Origin: Dietzia lutea
GTDB taxonomy: Bacteria > Actinomycetota > Actinomycetes > Mycobacteriales > Mycobacteriaceae
Direction of reading: 5' to 3'
NCBI RefSeq assembly: GCF_003096075.1
Contig: NZ_CP015449.1
Coordinates: 310,001-374,000 of the forward strand
Length of the DNA: 64,000 bases
Part shown: in pieces, positions 29,349 to 36,822 of the stretch
Layout of the letters: every line of letters starts with the position of its first letter
How positions within the stretch are numbered: the stretch's first letter is position 1
Translations under genes and position numbers: made by a program
Notes under the pieces: generated by a model
What the model was told of the DNA's origin: nothing
Seen by the model: only the letters and a program-made list of their open reading frames with translations
Databases searched by the model: none

Positions 29349-30447
29349 CGTCGGCGGCGACGTCCTCGAGCAGTGGTCCCGCGTTGGCGATCGAGCGCTC
29401 GAGGTCCGGCTCGCGCTCGGTCAACGCGGCGGCGGCGACGAACCCGGCCTCGGCGACCCGGTCGGCCTCGAGATCCAGGCGGCCGCAGACCGCGACCACC
29501 GGCACTGCGTGCGACCGGCAGAGGGCGGCCACGCCCATCGGGGTCTTGCCGTGCATGGTCTGGTCGTCGAGCCGCCCCTCGCCGGTCACCACGAGGTCGG
29601 CGGCGGAGAGCATGTCCTCCAGGCCGGTGAGCGTGCCGAGCACCTCGAAGCCGGGGTCCAGCGAGGCGCCGAGCAGCTCGCGGGCGGCGAAGCCCACCCC
29701 GCCGGCGGCGCCGGAGCCGGGGGCGTCGGGGTCCACGTCGAGCCCCTGGGCGCGCAGGACCTCGACGAGCCGGGCGAGGCCGGCCTCGAGCTCGTCCAGC
29801 TGCGCCTCGGTGGCGCCCTTCTGCGGGCCGTATACGCGGGCCGCGCCCAGCGGGCCGAGCAGTGGGTTGTCCACGTCGCAGGCCACGAGGATCCGGGCGG
29901 CCCGGACGGCCGGGTCGACACCGTCGAGGTCCACGCGGTCCAGGTTGATCAACGCGCCGCCGCCGTCGGGGAGCTCGGCCCCGGAGGCGTCGAGGAACCG
30001 CGCGCCCAGGGCGGAGAGCATCCCGGTGCCGCCGTCGGTGGAGGCGCTGCCGCCGATGCCCAGGTGGATGTTGCCGCGGCCGGATCGGAGCGCGGCCAGC
30101 ATGACCTCGCCGACGCCGCGGCTCGACGCCTCGAGAGGGCGCGGCTCACCGCCGGGTAGGCGGAGCAGGCCGCAGGCGTCGGCCATCTCGACGAACGCGG
30201 TGTCCGGATCGATGGCGGCGAAGGACGTCTCCACCGTCTCGCCCGTGGGCCCGGAGGCGGTGACGGGCACGGGGCGGGCGCCGCCGGCGACCATCACCTC
30301 GAGGCTGCCGCCCCCGCCGTCGGCGACCGGGCGCTCGACCACGTCGGCGTCGGGGTGTGCCCGCCGGGCGCCCTCGGCCGCGTGACGGCACGCCTCGATA
30401 GCGGTGAGTGAGCCCTTGAAGGCCCCGCAGGCCACGACGATCGTCAC
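29326..30447 (-). CDS. Glycerate kinase (GlxK/GarK type)
   Basis: A 373-residue type-I glycerate kinase phosphorylating D-glycerate with ATP. IVVACGAFKGSLTAIEA opens the Rossmann-like domain; VADGGGGSLEVMVAG binds the substrate; GIGGSASTDGGTGMLSALG and PGSGAAGGVGFAARELLGA are the family's glycine-rich loops; DLVVTGEGRLDDQTMHGKTP is the ATP/active-site segment near the C-terminus. GTG 30447 is chosen because it begins directly with the first beta strand. No glyoxylate or glycerate pathway neighbours lie nearby. Confidence 0.92.
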   Translation of the reverse strand: MTIVVACGAFKGSLTAIEACRHAAEGARRAHPDADVVERPVADGGGGSLEVMVAGGARPVPVTASGPTGETVETSFAAIDPDTAFVEMADACGLLRLPGGEPRPLEASSRGVGEVMLAALRSGRGNIHLGIGGSASTDGGTGMLSALGARFLDASGAELPDGGGALINLDRVDLDGVDPAVRAARILVACDVDNPLLGPLGAARVYGPQKGATEAQLDELEAGLARLVEVLRAQGLDVDPDAPGSGAAGGVGFAARELLGASLDPGFEVLGTLTGLEDMLSAADLVVTGEGRLDDQTMHGKTPMGVAALCRSHAVPVVAVCGRLDLEADRVAEAGFVAAAALTEREPDLERSIANAGPLLEDVAADVISRILP

Positions 30448-30486
30448 GCCTGCATCATCCCCTATGAGTGTCCGGCGACACACGAC

Positions 30487-30526
30487 GGCCCGGGATCGCG
30501 ACGGGGGAGGGTCACGATCCCGGGCC
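30487..30526. terminator. Perfect 12-bp hairpin after the GSL-repeat gene
   Basis: GGCCCGGGATCG (30487-30498) pairs with CGATCCCGGGCC (30515-30526). It sits 42 bp beyond the stop of the minus-strand gene at 30568 and upstream of the glycerate kinase start. Confidence 0.65.
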
Positions 30527-30567
30527 AGGAAGGCGCATCCGCTGCGCCGCGTGTCAGCCGGGGGTTA

Positions 30568-31290
30568 TCAGCCCAGCGAGCCGGCGGCGATGCCGACATC
30601 GGCGTTCACGTCGGCACCGGCGGTGGTGCCGTCGTCGATGACGTCATCGTCGGCACCGGAGCTCAGGCCGGCGAGCGAGCCGCTCAGCGAGCCGGTCTCG
30701 GCGTCGTCGGCCGCGACGTCGTCATCGGTGGCCTCGCCACCCGAGCCGAGCGAACCGGCGGCCTCACCGGTGGCGGCACCGGTGTCGATGTCATCGGTCG
30801 GCTCCTCGGTGCTGCCGAGCGAGCCGAGGTCCAGCGACCCGCCGGCCTCATCGGTGGCGTCGTCATCGGCCTCGCCGGCCGAGCCGAGGGAGCCGGAGCC
30901 GGCCTCGCCGGTCTCGGCGCCGGTCTGCGTGTCGCCCTCAGCGGAGCCGAGGGAGCCGGAGTCCGCGGCCGGGCCGCCTCCGTCGATGGCCTCGCTACCG
31001 GTGTTCGGGGAGACACCGAGGCTGCCGAACTCGGCCGAGCCCGGGTTGGGCGCCTCGGCGTCGAGGTTGAGGTTGAAGGCGAGGCTGCCGAGGTCGACGC
31101 CGAGGTCCGTGCCGAGGGCACCCTCGAGGCTGCCGTCCTCGCCGGTGGCCTCGGCCAGGCTGGCGGTGGGGGCGTCGGTCTGCGCAGCGGCGAGGCCCGG
31201 GAACGCGATGGCGGCACCGATGCCGAACGCGCCGACGGCGGCGATCTTCGCGGTGGTGCGGTTGGTGGTCTTGCGGTGGGTGTTCGTCAT
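30568..31290 (-). CDS. Secreted GSL-repeat protein A (240 aa)
   Basis: An exported, acidic, low-complexity protein of unknown function. The N-terminus has a Sec signal (basic NTHRKTTNRTTAKI, hydrophobic AAVGAFGIGAAIAFPG, cleavage near LAAAQ). The mature part is built from Gly-Ser-Leu-Gly-Ser clusters (SGSLGSAEG, SGSLGSAGEA, DLGSLGSTEE, AGSLGSGGEA) spaced about 20-25 residues apart by Asp/Glu/Thr/Ala-rich linkers. No enzyme motif, cysteine or membrane anchor is visible. Similar plans recur at 35295, 44343, 48266 and 57545. A hairpin follows the stop. The upstream 222-bp gap (31291-31512) holds ACCTCA-N8-TGAGGT and GTAACA motifs. Confidence 0.75.
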   Translation of the reverse strand: MTNTHRKTTNRTTAKIAAVGAFGIGAAIAFPGLAAAQTDAPTASLAEATGEDGSLEGALGTDLGVDLGSLAFNLNLDAEAPNPGSAEFGSLGVSPNTGSEAIDGGGPAADSGSLGSAEGDTQTGAETGEAGSGSLGSAGEADDDATDEAGGSLDLGSLGSTEEPTDDIDTGAATGEAAGSLGSGGEATDDDVAADDAETGSLSGSLAGLSSGADDDVIDDGTTAGADVNADVGIAAGSLG

Positions 31291-31403
31291 AGAGAACTCT
31301 CCGATCTGCTTCGACCCCGATGAATCTCATCGCGGACACCCCGGTCGGAGCGGGGTGCGTCGGCGACCCTACAAGCGCACGAATGATGCGCAAGGGGTCG
31401 AGA

Positions 31404-31427
31404 ACCTCAGCGTCCCTTGAGGTAACA
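31404..31427. promoter_or_regulatory. Inverted repeat and GTAACA motif upstream of GSL gene A
   Basis: ACCTCA (31404-31409) and TGAGGT (31418-31423) form an inverted repeat with an 8-bp spacer; GTAACA (31422-31427) overlaps its right arm and is followed by CCCGGTCACC. The site lies about 115-135 bp before the minus-strand GSL gene and about 90 bp before the plus-strand gene at 31513. It may serve either; no regulator is identified. Confidence 0.3.
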
Positions 31428-31512
31428 ACCCGGTCACCAGGGTATTTCACGATTCTCACAAGGTGCTCGCACGGCCGGTATGTCGTGCGTCATGCCTGCC
31501 TACGCTGGGTGC

Positions 31513-33042
31513 ATGGACGCTTCCGCAGCCGCCGATCCGCCGCCCCCCGGCCCGCCCGTCGTGGTGGAGACGCACAGCGCGCTCATCTTCCTCTGGGGTG
31601 ACGAGGCTCACAAAGTCCGCAAATCGGTCGACCTCGGCTTCCTCGACAACACCACCGTCGGGGCCCGCGGGGAGCAGAGCCGGCGCGAGGTCGAGCTCAA
31701 CAGTCGGCTCGCCCCGGACGTGTACAGGGGCGTGTTGGAGGTGAGGGGTCCCGACGGCGAGGTGATCGATCACGTCGTGCGGATGCGCCGGCTGCCGGCG
31801 CGCAGGAGCCTCGCCTCACTGGTCCGCCTCCGGGCCGAGGGCGGGCCCGGGGGCGGCGATACGGACATCGTGGTGGGCCTGACCGAGGTGGCCCGGCAGA
31901 TCGCGCGCCTCCACGCCGCCGGCCCGCGCTCGGAGGAGATCGACGCGGCGGGCACCCCGGCGGCGGTGGCCGGGTTGTGGACCCGGTCCCTCGCGCATCT
32001 GCGCCGCCTCGACGTGGGCCGCGACGCGCCGGAGATCGTCGACGACATCGAGGCGCTGGCCACCGACTACCTGCGCGGGCGCGGTCCACTGCTGGAGTCC
32101 CGCGTGGCGGACGGCCGGATCGTCGACGGGCACGGGGACCTCCTGGCCGCCGACGTCTACCTGCTCGACGACGGGCCGAGGGTGATCGACTGCCTCGAGT
32201 TCGACGACCGACTCCGCTACGGGGACGCGGTGCTGGACATCGGGTTCCTGGCCATGGACCTCGACGCGTCGGCGGCGCGGGACCTCGCCGTCGTCCTCCT
32301 CGGGGCCTACCGGGAGGCCTCCGGCGACGACGCGCCGCCGTCGCTCGTCCACCACTACATCGGGTACCGGGCCCTCGTCCGGTCGAAGGTCACCGCGATC
32401 CGCGCCGAGCAGGCGGCCGACGGCGACGGGGGCCGCGGCGACGCGCGTCGTGCGCTCGAGCTGGCGGACCTGGCCGTCGACTCGCTGCTGCGCGCGAGGG
32501 TGCGACTGGTGCTGGTGGGCGGCGTCTCGGGATCGGGGAAGTCCACCCTCGCGGCGCCGCTGGCGGAGGCACTGGGCGCGGAGCTGCTGCGCTCGGACGT
32601 GGTGCGCTCGGACGTGGTGCGGGCGCAGGCGGCCCCGAGGAGCGACAGGTATTCGGAGGCGGCGGTCGGGGCGGTCTACACCGAGATGCTCGCCCGTGCG
32701 GCCGCGTCGCTCGCCCTCGGCCGCAGCGTGGTGCTGGACGCCACGTGGCTCGAGCCGCGCCGGCGAGCCGAGGCCGAGACCGTGGCCGCCGACACGCACG
32801 CCGAACTGGTGGAGATCTCGTGCACCGCGCCCCGCGACGAGTTGGTGCGAAGGATCACCGAGCGGGCGCGCGGGGGGACGGACCCGTCAGAGGCCACGAT
32901 CGAGGTGCTCGACGGCCAGCTGGCGCGCCCCGCGGCGTGGCCGGAGGCGATCCACGTCGACACCGCCGAACTCGACGTTCGCGACCGTGAGGCCGTCCGC
33001 CGATGGGCGGAACGCGAACTGGGACCGCTGCCCTGGGCCTGA
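31513..33042 (+). CDS. Aminoglycoside-phosphotransferase-like/P-loop kinase fusion protein
   Basis: A 509-residue two-domain protein. Residues about 1-300 resemble an APH-type kinase (VETHSALIFLWGDEAHKVRK with the ATP-lysine region, GRIVDGHGDLLAADVYL as the HGDL catalytic loop, VIDCLEFDDRLRYGD as the metal-binding loop). Residues about 330-500 are a P-loop ATPase (VLVGGVSGSGKSTLAAPLAE, Walker A; VVLDATWL as Walker B-like). This COG0645/COG2187 fusion is widespread in actinobacteria with unknown substrate. A 15-bp tandem duplication at 32590-32619 gives SDVVRSDVVR just after Walker A, where relatives usually have one unit. ATG 31513 chosen. Confidence 0.82.
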   Translation: MDASAAADPPPPGPPVVVETHSALIFLWGDEAHKVRKSVDLGFLDNTTVGARGEQSRREVELNSRLAPDVYRGVLEVRGPDGEVIDHVVRMRRLPARRSLASLVRLRAEGGPGGGDTDIVVGLTEVARQIARLHAAGPRSEEIDAAGTPAAVAGLWTRSLAHLRRLDVGRDAPEIVDDIEALATDYLRGRGPLLESRVADGRIVDGHGDLLAADVYLLDDGPRVIDCLEFDDRLRYGDAVLDIGFLAMDLDASAARDLAVVLLGAYREASGDDAPPSLVHHYIGYRALVRSKVTAIRAEQAADGDGGRGDARRALELADLAVDSLLRARVRLVLVGGVSGSGKSTLAAPLAEALGAELLRSDVVRSDVVRAQAAPRSDRYSEAAVGAVYTEMLARAAASLALGRSVVLDATWLEPRRRAEAETVAADTHAELVEISCTAPRDELVRRITERARGGTDPSEATIEVLDGQLARPAAWPEAIHVDTAELDVRDREAVRRWAERELGPLPWA

Positions 33043-33107
33043 GCGCAAAGTCGTTGCCAGATCACAATTCTGGCGAAGGGGGCCCCACGCCCGGAAACGA
33101 GGGGCGT

Positions 33108-33716
33108 ATGGTCGTGCGCGTGACCCACCCCTTCGCACGGGCCGGGCGGGAGCTCGTCCCCGGCCACTGGTTCGGCCCCGCCGCCGTCATGGCGCTGGGC
33201 TGTGCGATCGCGTGGATGCTCGTCGGCTTCGGGCACGGTGCGCTGCTGGCGGCCGTGGTCCTTGTCGGGACGCTGTTCGTGGCGCTGTGGAACTCGCCGC
33301 TTCGCGCCGCGGGTCACGAGCCGTTGCAGGCCGTACGCGCGCTGGCCTCCGCCGGGCACGCGGTGGTGGTGCTGTGGCGGCCCGGTTGTCCCTACTCGGC
33401 GGCGCTGCGCCGCCGGGCCAGCCGGGAGGGCCTCGAGGTCCACTGGGTCAACATCTGGCGCGATGAGGACGCCTACGAGCTCTGCTGCACGATCAACGGC
33501 GGCTCGGAGGAGACGCCCACCGCCGTGGTGCTCGATCCGTCGCTGACGACGCCCGTGGTGATCCCCGCCTCCGTGCCGGGGATCCGTGAGGCGACCGCCG
33601 CGCCGATCACCTCCACGCAGACGATCACCCCGATCACGAAGATCTGCGCCGTCCCCGCGCCCGCCACCACCCCCGCGATCGGGTCGCCCCGCAGGATCGG
33701 CTCCCGCGGCCACTAA
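33108..33716 (+). CDS. Membrane-anchored glutaredoxin-like protein
   Basis: A 202-residue protein. Two N-terminal helices (AVMALGCAIAWMLVGFG and ALLAAVVLVGTLFVALW) are followed by a cytoplasmic-type thioredoxin/glutaredoxin domain: AVVVLWRPGCPYSAALRRRA carries a CPYS (CxxS) redox motif, then VHWVNIWRDEDAYE and TPTAVVLDP, the cis-Pro strand. This matches actinobacterial glutaredoxins often annotated mycoredoxin-like. The C-terminal 50 residues are Thr/Pro-rich and not typical. ATG 33108 is preceded by a GAGGGG purine tract. Role in mycothiol redox is inferred from the family. Confidence 0.7.
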   Translation: MVVRVTHPFARAGRELVPGHWFGPAAVMALGCAIAWMLVGFGHGALLAAVVLVGTLFVALWNSPLRAAGHEPLQAVRALASAGHAVVVLWRPGCPYSAALRRRASREGLEVHWVNIWRDEDAYELCCTINGGSEETPTAVVLDPSLTTPVVIPASVPGIREATAAPITSTQTITPITKICAVPAPATTPAIGSPRRIGSRGH

Positions 33717-33824
33717 CCGGCCACGCCCGCCGGCCGTGCCGCGCGCGTCTCGTCGTCGTCGTCACCTCTCGCGGCTCCGTCGTCACCTACCGCCTCACCG
33801 TCGGCGCCCCTGGTCGCGCCGTCG

Positions 33825-35165
33825 TCACCGCGCGTAGCGCAGTGCCCCGCGCACGTCCCCCCACTCGGTCCCCAACGCCATGTCGGCGATGCGGCCGGTC
33901 GCCCGCAGCCGCGCCAGGCGCGGGGCCACCCGGTCGCGCAGGCTCCACGGGTCGATCGTGTTGACGTGGATCCCGGTCGCACCCTCGAACCCGGCCGGCG
34001 TCGAGATGCGCCACTTGAGCACGATCCGCCACGGCATCGCCGCGCCGTCCCCCGCCGATCCCGGCGGCAGGGTGTGCCACTCCTCGTTGGACGGCACCAG
34101 CGGCCCCGTCGCGGCGTGGCAGGCGTGCAGTAGATCGGAGACTCCACGCAGTTCGGCCGCCGAGTGCTCCCACGGCCGGCCGGCCGTCGACCGCGAGTAG
34201 ACCACCAGCGCCGGGTGGCGGTGACCGACGCCGACCACCGCGACGGCGTGCTCGTTGGCCGCCACCACCAGCCCCTCGGCCGCGGCGTGATCGATGCCGG
34301 CCGTGTTGTAGAGATCCGGGTCGCGGGCGAGCGCGGCCATCTCCCGGGAGGTCTTGGCGGGGACCTCGTCGATCGCCACGAGCTGCTTGTGCAGGTGCGC
34401 GAACGACGCGCCGGCCGGCGCGAGCCAGTTCTGGAACACCGACACGTACGTCGCGTGCGGGTTGTCGCGGTACAGGCCCCGCATGGCACGGACCGTGAAG
34501 GCGACGTACTGCTCGTGCTCCTCCGGTGTCAGCTCCCCCGACGACGCGTGGCGGTCGCTGGACGTGGCGCCGTCGACGAGGTGGCGGCGCGCGACCACCA
34601 CGTCGTGGCAGCCGCCGAAGAAGCTCTCCGAGTGTTCTGCGAGAGCGGTGGTGTCCATGGCGTCGGCGGCTGCCGGGTCGCCCTGTGCGGCGGCGATGCG
34701 GGTGCGGACCAGGGCGCGGACGTGCTCGGCGCCGGCCGGGGACGCGAGGTAGGCCGCCTGGTGGGCGGCGGCGCGGGCAGGGATCCGGTAGTCGTGCACC
34801 GACCTCCAGTAGTCGAGGGAGACGATCTCGAAGAGATTGCCGATCAGCCGGAACTCGGGCGTCGTGGCGTCGAGTCGGTCGGCCGGGACCTCGTAGAGGA
34901 CGGTCCAGGCGTCCCCCTCGCGGACGAGGCGCGCCTTCTCCGGGGTGGTCTCGCGCAGGCGGGTCGTGCAGAACGCGCAGTGCGCCTCCGGCTCGTCGGG
35001 ATCCACCGCGACGACGGTGCCGGGTGTGTGCTCGATCGGTCGGTGCGCGCGGCCGGGGACCGTCCACACCTGGGTCCCGGTGAAGGGATTGACCTGCTTG
35101 ACGGTGCCGTCGGCCATGCGCCGCAGCAGCGCGGTCGGGCCGCCGGGTCGAGAGATGGTGGTCAC
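33825..35165 (-). CDS. GalT-like nucleotidyltransferase (DUF4921 family)
   Basis: A 446-residue protein of the histidine-triad superfamily. VKQVNPFTGTQVWTVPGRAH opens it; CAFCTTRLRETTPEKARLV supplies a Cys pair likely binding zinc; LIGNLFEIVSLDYW is a GalT-like strand; FFGGCHDVVVARRH and FQNWLAPAGASFAHLHKQLV follow, the latter with the H-x-H motif expected at the active site; the C-terminus has WRIVLKWRISTPAGFEG. Members resemble galactose-1-phosphate uridylyltransferase but have no proven substrate. GTG 35165 starts it; an upstream divergent GSL gene begins at 35295. Confidence 0.78.
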   Translation of the reverse strand: MTTISRPGGPTALLRRMADGTVKQVNPFTGTQVWTVPGRAHRPIEHTPGTVVAVDPDEPEAHCAFCTTRLRETTPEKARLVREGDAWTVLYEVPADRLDATTPEFRLIGNLFEIVSLDYWRSVHDYRIPARAAAHQAAYLASPAGAEHVRALVRTRIAAAQGDPAAADAMDTTALAEHSESFFGGCHDVVVARRHLVDGATSSDRHASSGELTPEEHEQYVAFTVRAMRGLYRDNPHATYVSVFQNWLAPAGASFAHLHKQLVAIDEVPAKTSREMAALARDPDLYNTAGIDHAAAEGLVVAANEHAVAVVGVGHRHPALVVYSRSTAGRPWEHSAAELRGVSDLLHACHAATGPLVPSNEEWHTLPPGSAGDGAAMPWRIVLKWRISTPAGFEGATGIHVNTIDPWSLRDRVAPRLARLRATGRIADMALGTEWGDVRGALRYAR

Positions 35166-35294
35166 CCGCGTGAGCCTAGGTGGGACCGGAATCAGCGGTG
35201 GAACTGTGATCTAGGTAACAGTATTCTGGGGATGAGGGGTAGTTCATCATCGGCACCCGCTCCGGGCGGGGCCACGGGGGAATCGAGCAAGCTC

Positions 35295-36560
35295 ATGAGC
35301 ACACAACACCCACTGTCCCTGCGTGTCGCAGCCGTCGGCGGCGCCGTCGTCCTCACGATCGCCGGGGCGGGCGGCGTCTCGCAGGCGCAGGAAGGCTCGG
35401 CCGGGCTCGCCGCCGAACTCGCGCTCCACCTCGAACTGGCACTCGGCTCGGACGGCGCAGGCTCTCTGGCGCCGGGGTCGCTCGCGCCCGGATCGCTGGA
35501 TCCCGGTTCCGTCGTCCCCGGGTCGTTGCCGCCGATCAGCTCGGTCGAGGGCTCGTCGCAAGGCTCGTCGGAAGGCTCGCTCGGGCCCGGGTCGTTGGCG
35601 CCGGGCTCGTTGGCGCCGGGGTCGCTCGACCCCGGCTCGTTGGGCCCCGGGTCGTCGCCCGGGTCTTCCGGGCCCGGCTCGCTGGATCCGGGTTCGCTGG
35701 AGGGGGCCGTCGAGGGCTCGCTCGAGCCCGGTTCGCTGGACCCGGGGTCAGTGGACCCCGATTCATCGGCGCCGGGATCGTTGCCACCGGGGTCTCTCGA
35801 GGCGGGATCGTTGGTGAGCCTGCTGGTCATGGTGTCCATGGGGTCGCAGGCGGGCTCGGGGGAGGGGTCGCTCGAGGGATCGCTCGAGCCGGGCTCGCTG
35901 GTGGGCTCGCTCGCACCGGGATCGCTGACTGGTTCCGTCGGACCCGGGTCGCTGGGATCCGGGTCGTCGGGCGGATCGCTGCCTCCCGGGTCGATGGAGG
36001 CGGGGTCGTTGGTGAGCCTTCTACTGATGCTGTCGATCGGGTCCGAGGCGGGCTCGGGCGAGCTCGGCGGTTCGCTCGAGACGGGATCCGCGGAGGGATC
36101 GATCCCCTCGGGCTCCCTCGAACCCGGGTCGGCTGAGGGGTCACTCGCGCCGCTGGGGTCACTGACGGCGTCGCTGGCACCGGTCGGTTCGGGGGTCGGG
36201 TCGCTTCCGCTGGGCTCGGCGGCCGGGTCCCTTCCGCTCCTGTTGCCGGCCGCGGCGATCGGCGGCTCGCTCGCTGCCGGACCGCTGATGATTCAGGCCG
36301 CCGCGGACCTGGGCGTGGTGCTTCCCCCGCTGCCGGGGCCGCCGGCTCCTGTGGCCGTCGGCGCGGTCGTGGGAGAGGCGCCGCCCGCGCCCGGGCCCTC
36401 GGTGCCCAACGGGCGCGGAGGTGAGCCGGGCGTGGGCGCCGACGGGGGCGGGATCGCGGTCGGGACCAACGCGGCGATCGTCATGACGGGCTCGTTGGGC
36501 GACTACCAGGTGGCCCTGCCCCCCGGCGTGGTGCTGCCCCCGCTCCCGTTCATCCGGTGA
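35295..36560 (+). CDS. Secreted GSL-repeat protein B with PGSL pentads (421 aa)
   Basis: The largest GSL-repeat protein. A signal peptide (LRVAAVGGAVVLTIAGAGG, cleavage near VSQAQ) precedes about 32 Gly-Ser-Leu triplets, many in strict five-residue phase (APGSLAPGSLDPGSV). Two longer modules repeat inside: PPGSLEAGSLVSLLVMVSMG and PPGSMEAGSLVSLLLMLSIG, each followed by S-Q/E-AGSGE. The C-terminus has LGVVLPPLPGPPAPVAVG and PSVPNGRGG, a proline-rich module shared with the protein at 57545, then ALPPGVVLPPLPFIR. No catalytic motif or cysteine. Leu every fifth residue suggests a beta-solenoid, an inference. ATG 35295 chosen; ATG 35232 would add 21 residues. GTAACA stands 75 bp upstream. Confidence 0.75.
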   Translation: MSTQHPLSLRVAAVGGAVVLTIAGAGGVSQAQEGSAGLAAELALHLELALGSDGAGSLAPGSLAPGSLDPGSVVPGSLPPISSVEGSSQGSSEGSLGPGSLAPGSLAPGSLDPGSLGPGSSPGSSGPGSLDPGSLEGAVEGSLEPGSLDPGSVDPDSSAPGSLPPGSLEAGSLVSLLVMVSMGSQAGSGEGSLEGSLEPGSLVGSLAPGSLTGSVGPGSLGSGSSGGSLPPGSMEAGSLVSLLLMLSIGSEAGSGELGGSLETGSAEGSIPSGSLEPGSAEGSLAPLGSLTASLAPVGSGVGSLPLGSAAGSLPLLLPAAAIGGSLAAGPLMIQAAADLGVVLPPLPGPPAPVAVGAVVGEAPPAPGPSVPNGRGGEPGVGADGGGIAVGTNAAIVMTGSLGDYQVALPPGVVLPPLPFIR

Positions 36561-36574
36561 GATAGCTGAGAGGA

Positions 36575-36607
36575 TTCCCGCCCCCGTCGCTCGCACGGGG
36601 GCGGGAA
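36575..36607. terminator. Perfect 13-bp hairpin after GSL gene B
   Basis: TTCCCGCCCCCGT (36575-36587) pairs with ACGGGGGCGGGAA (36595-36607) around a 7-base loop, 15 bp after the stop. It isolates this gene from gltB. Confidence 0.75.
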
Positions 36608-36822
36608 CTGCGGCGTCTCGCCAGGTCGGCCGGGGACGACGCTGAGAGAAATCTCACAAGGTGGAATCGCCTTTCCACGTCAGGCCCTACGGTTTGACTT
36701 TTCCGAGTTGTGTGACCCGCCCCCCTTGCCCATATGATTTCCGGGCCGGAGGACCTCGGCCCTCTGAGCACGGGTGCTCCAGCCACCACGGAGTCCGCCC
36801 GTCGAGAAGCGAAGGCGAACAC

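Noticed and set aside
35440-36200. Possible CRISPR array or minisatellite in the GSL gene B region
   Set aside because: The 15-bp periodicity follows PGSL codons and degenerates at third positions, so it is a coding repeat; there are no spacers of constant length.
31447-36662. TCTCACAAGGTG occurring before the kinase gene (about 31454) and gltB (about 36651)
   Set aside because: Twelve shared bases in two promoters is suggestive, but there are only two instances and no symmetry, so I do not call a regulatory site.
36694-36738. Sigma-70 promoter for gltB from TTGACT and TATGAT
   Set aside because: The two boxes are about 33 bp apart, far from the usual 16-19 bp; only the -35-like box is worth noting.
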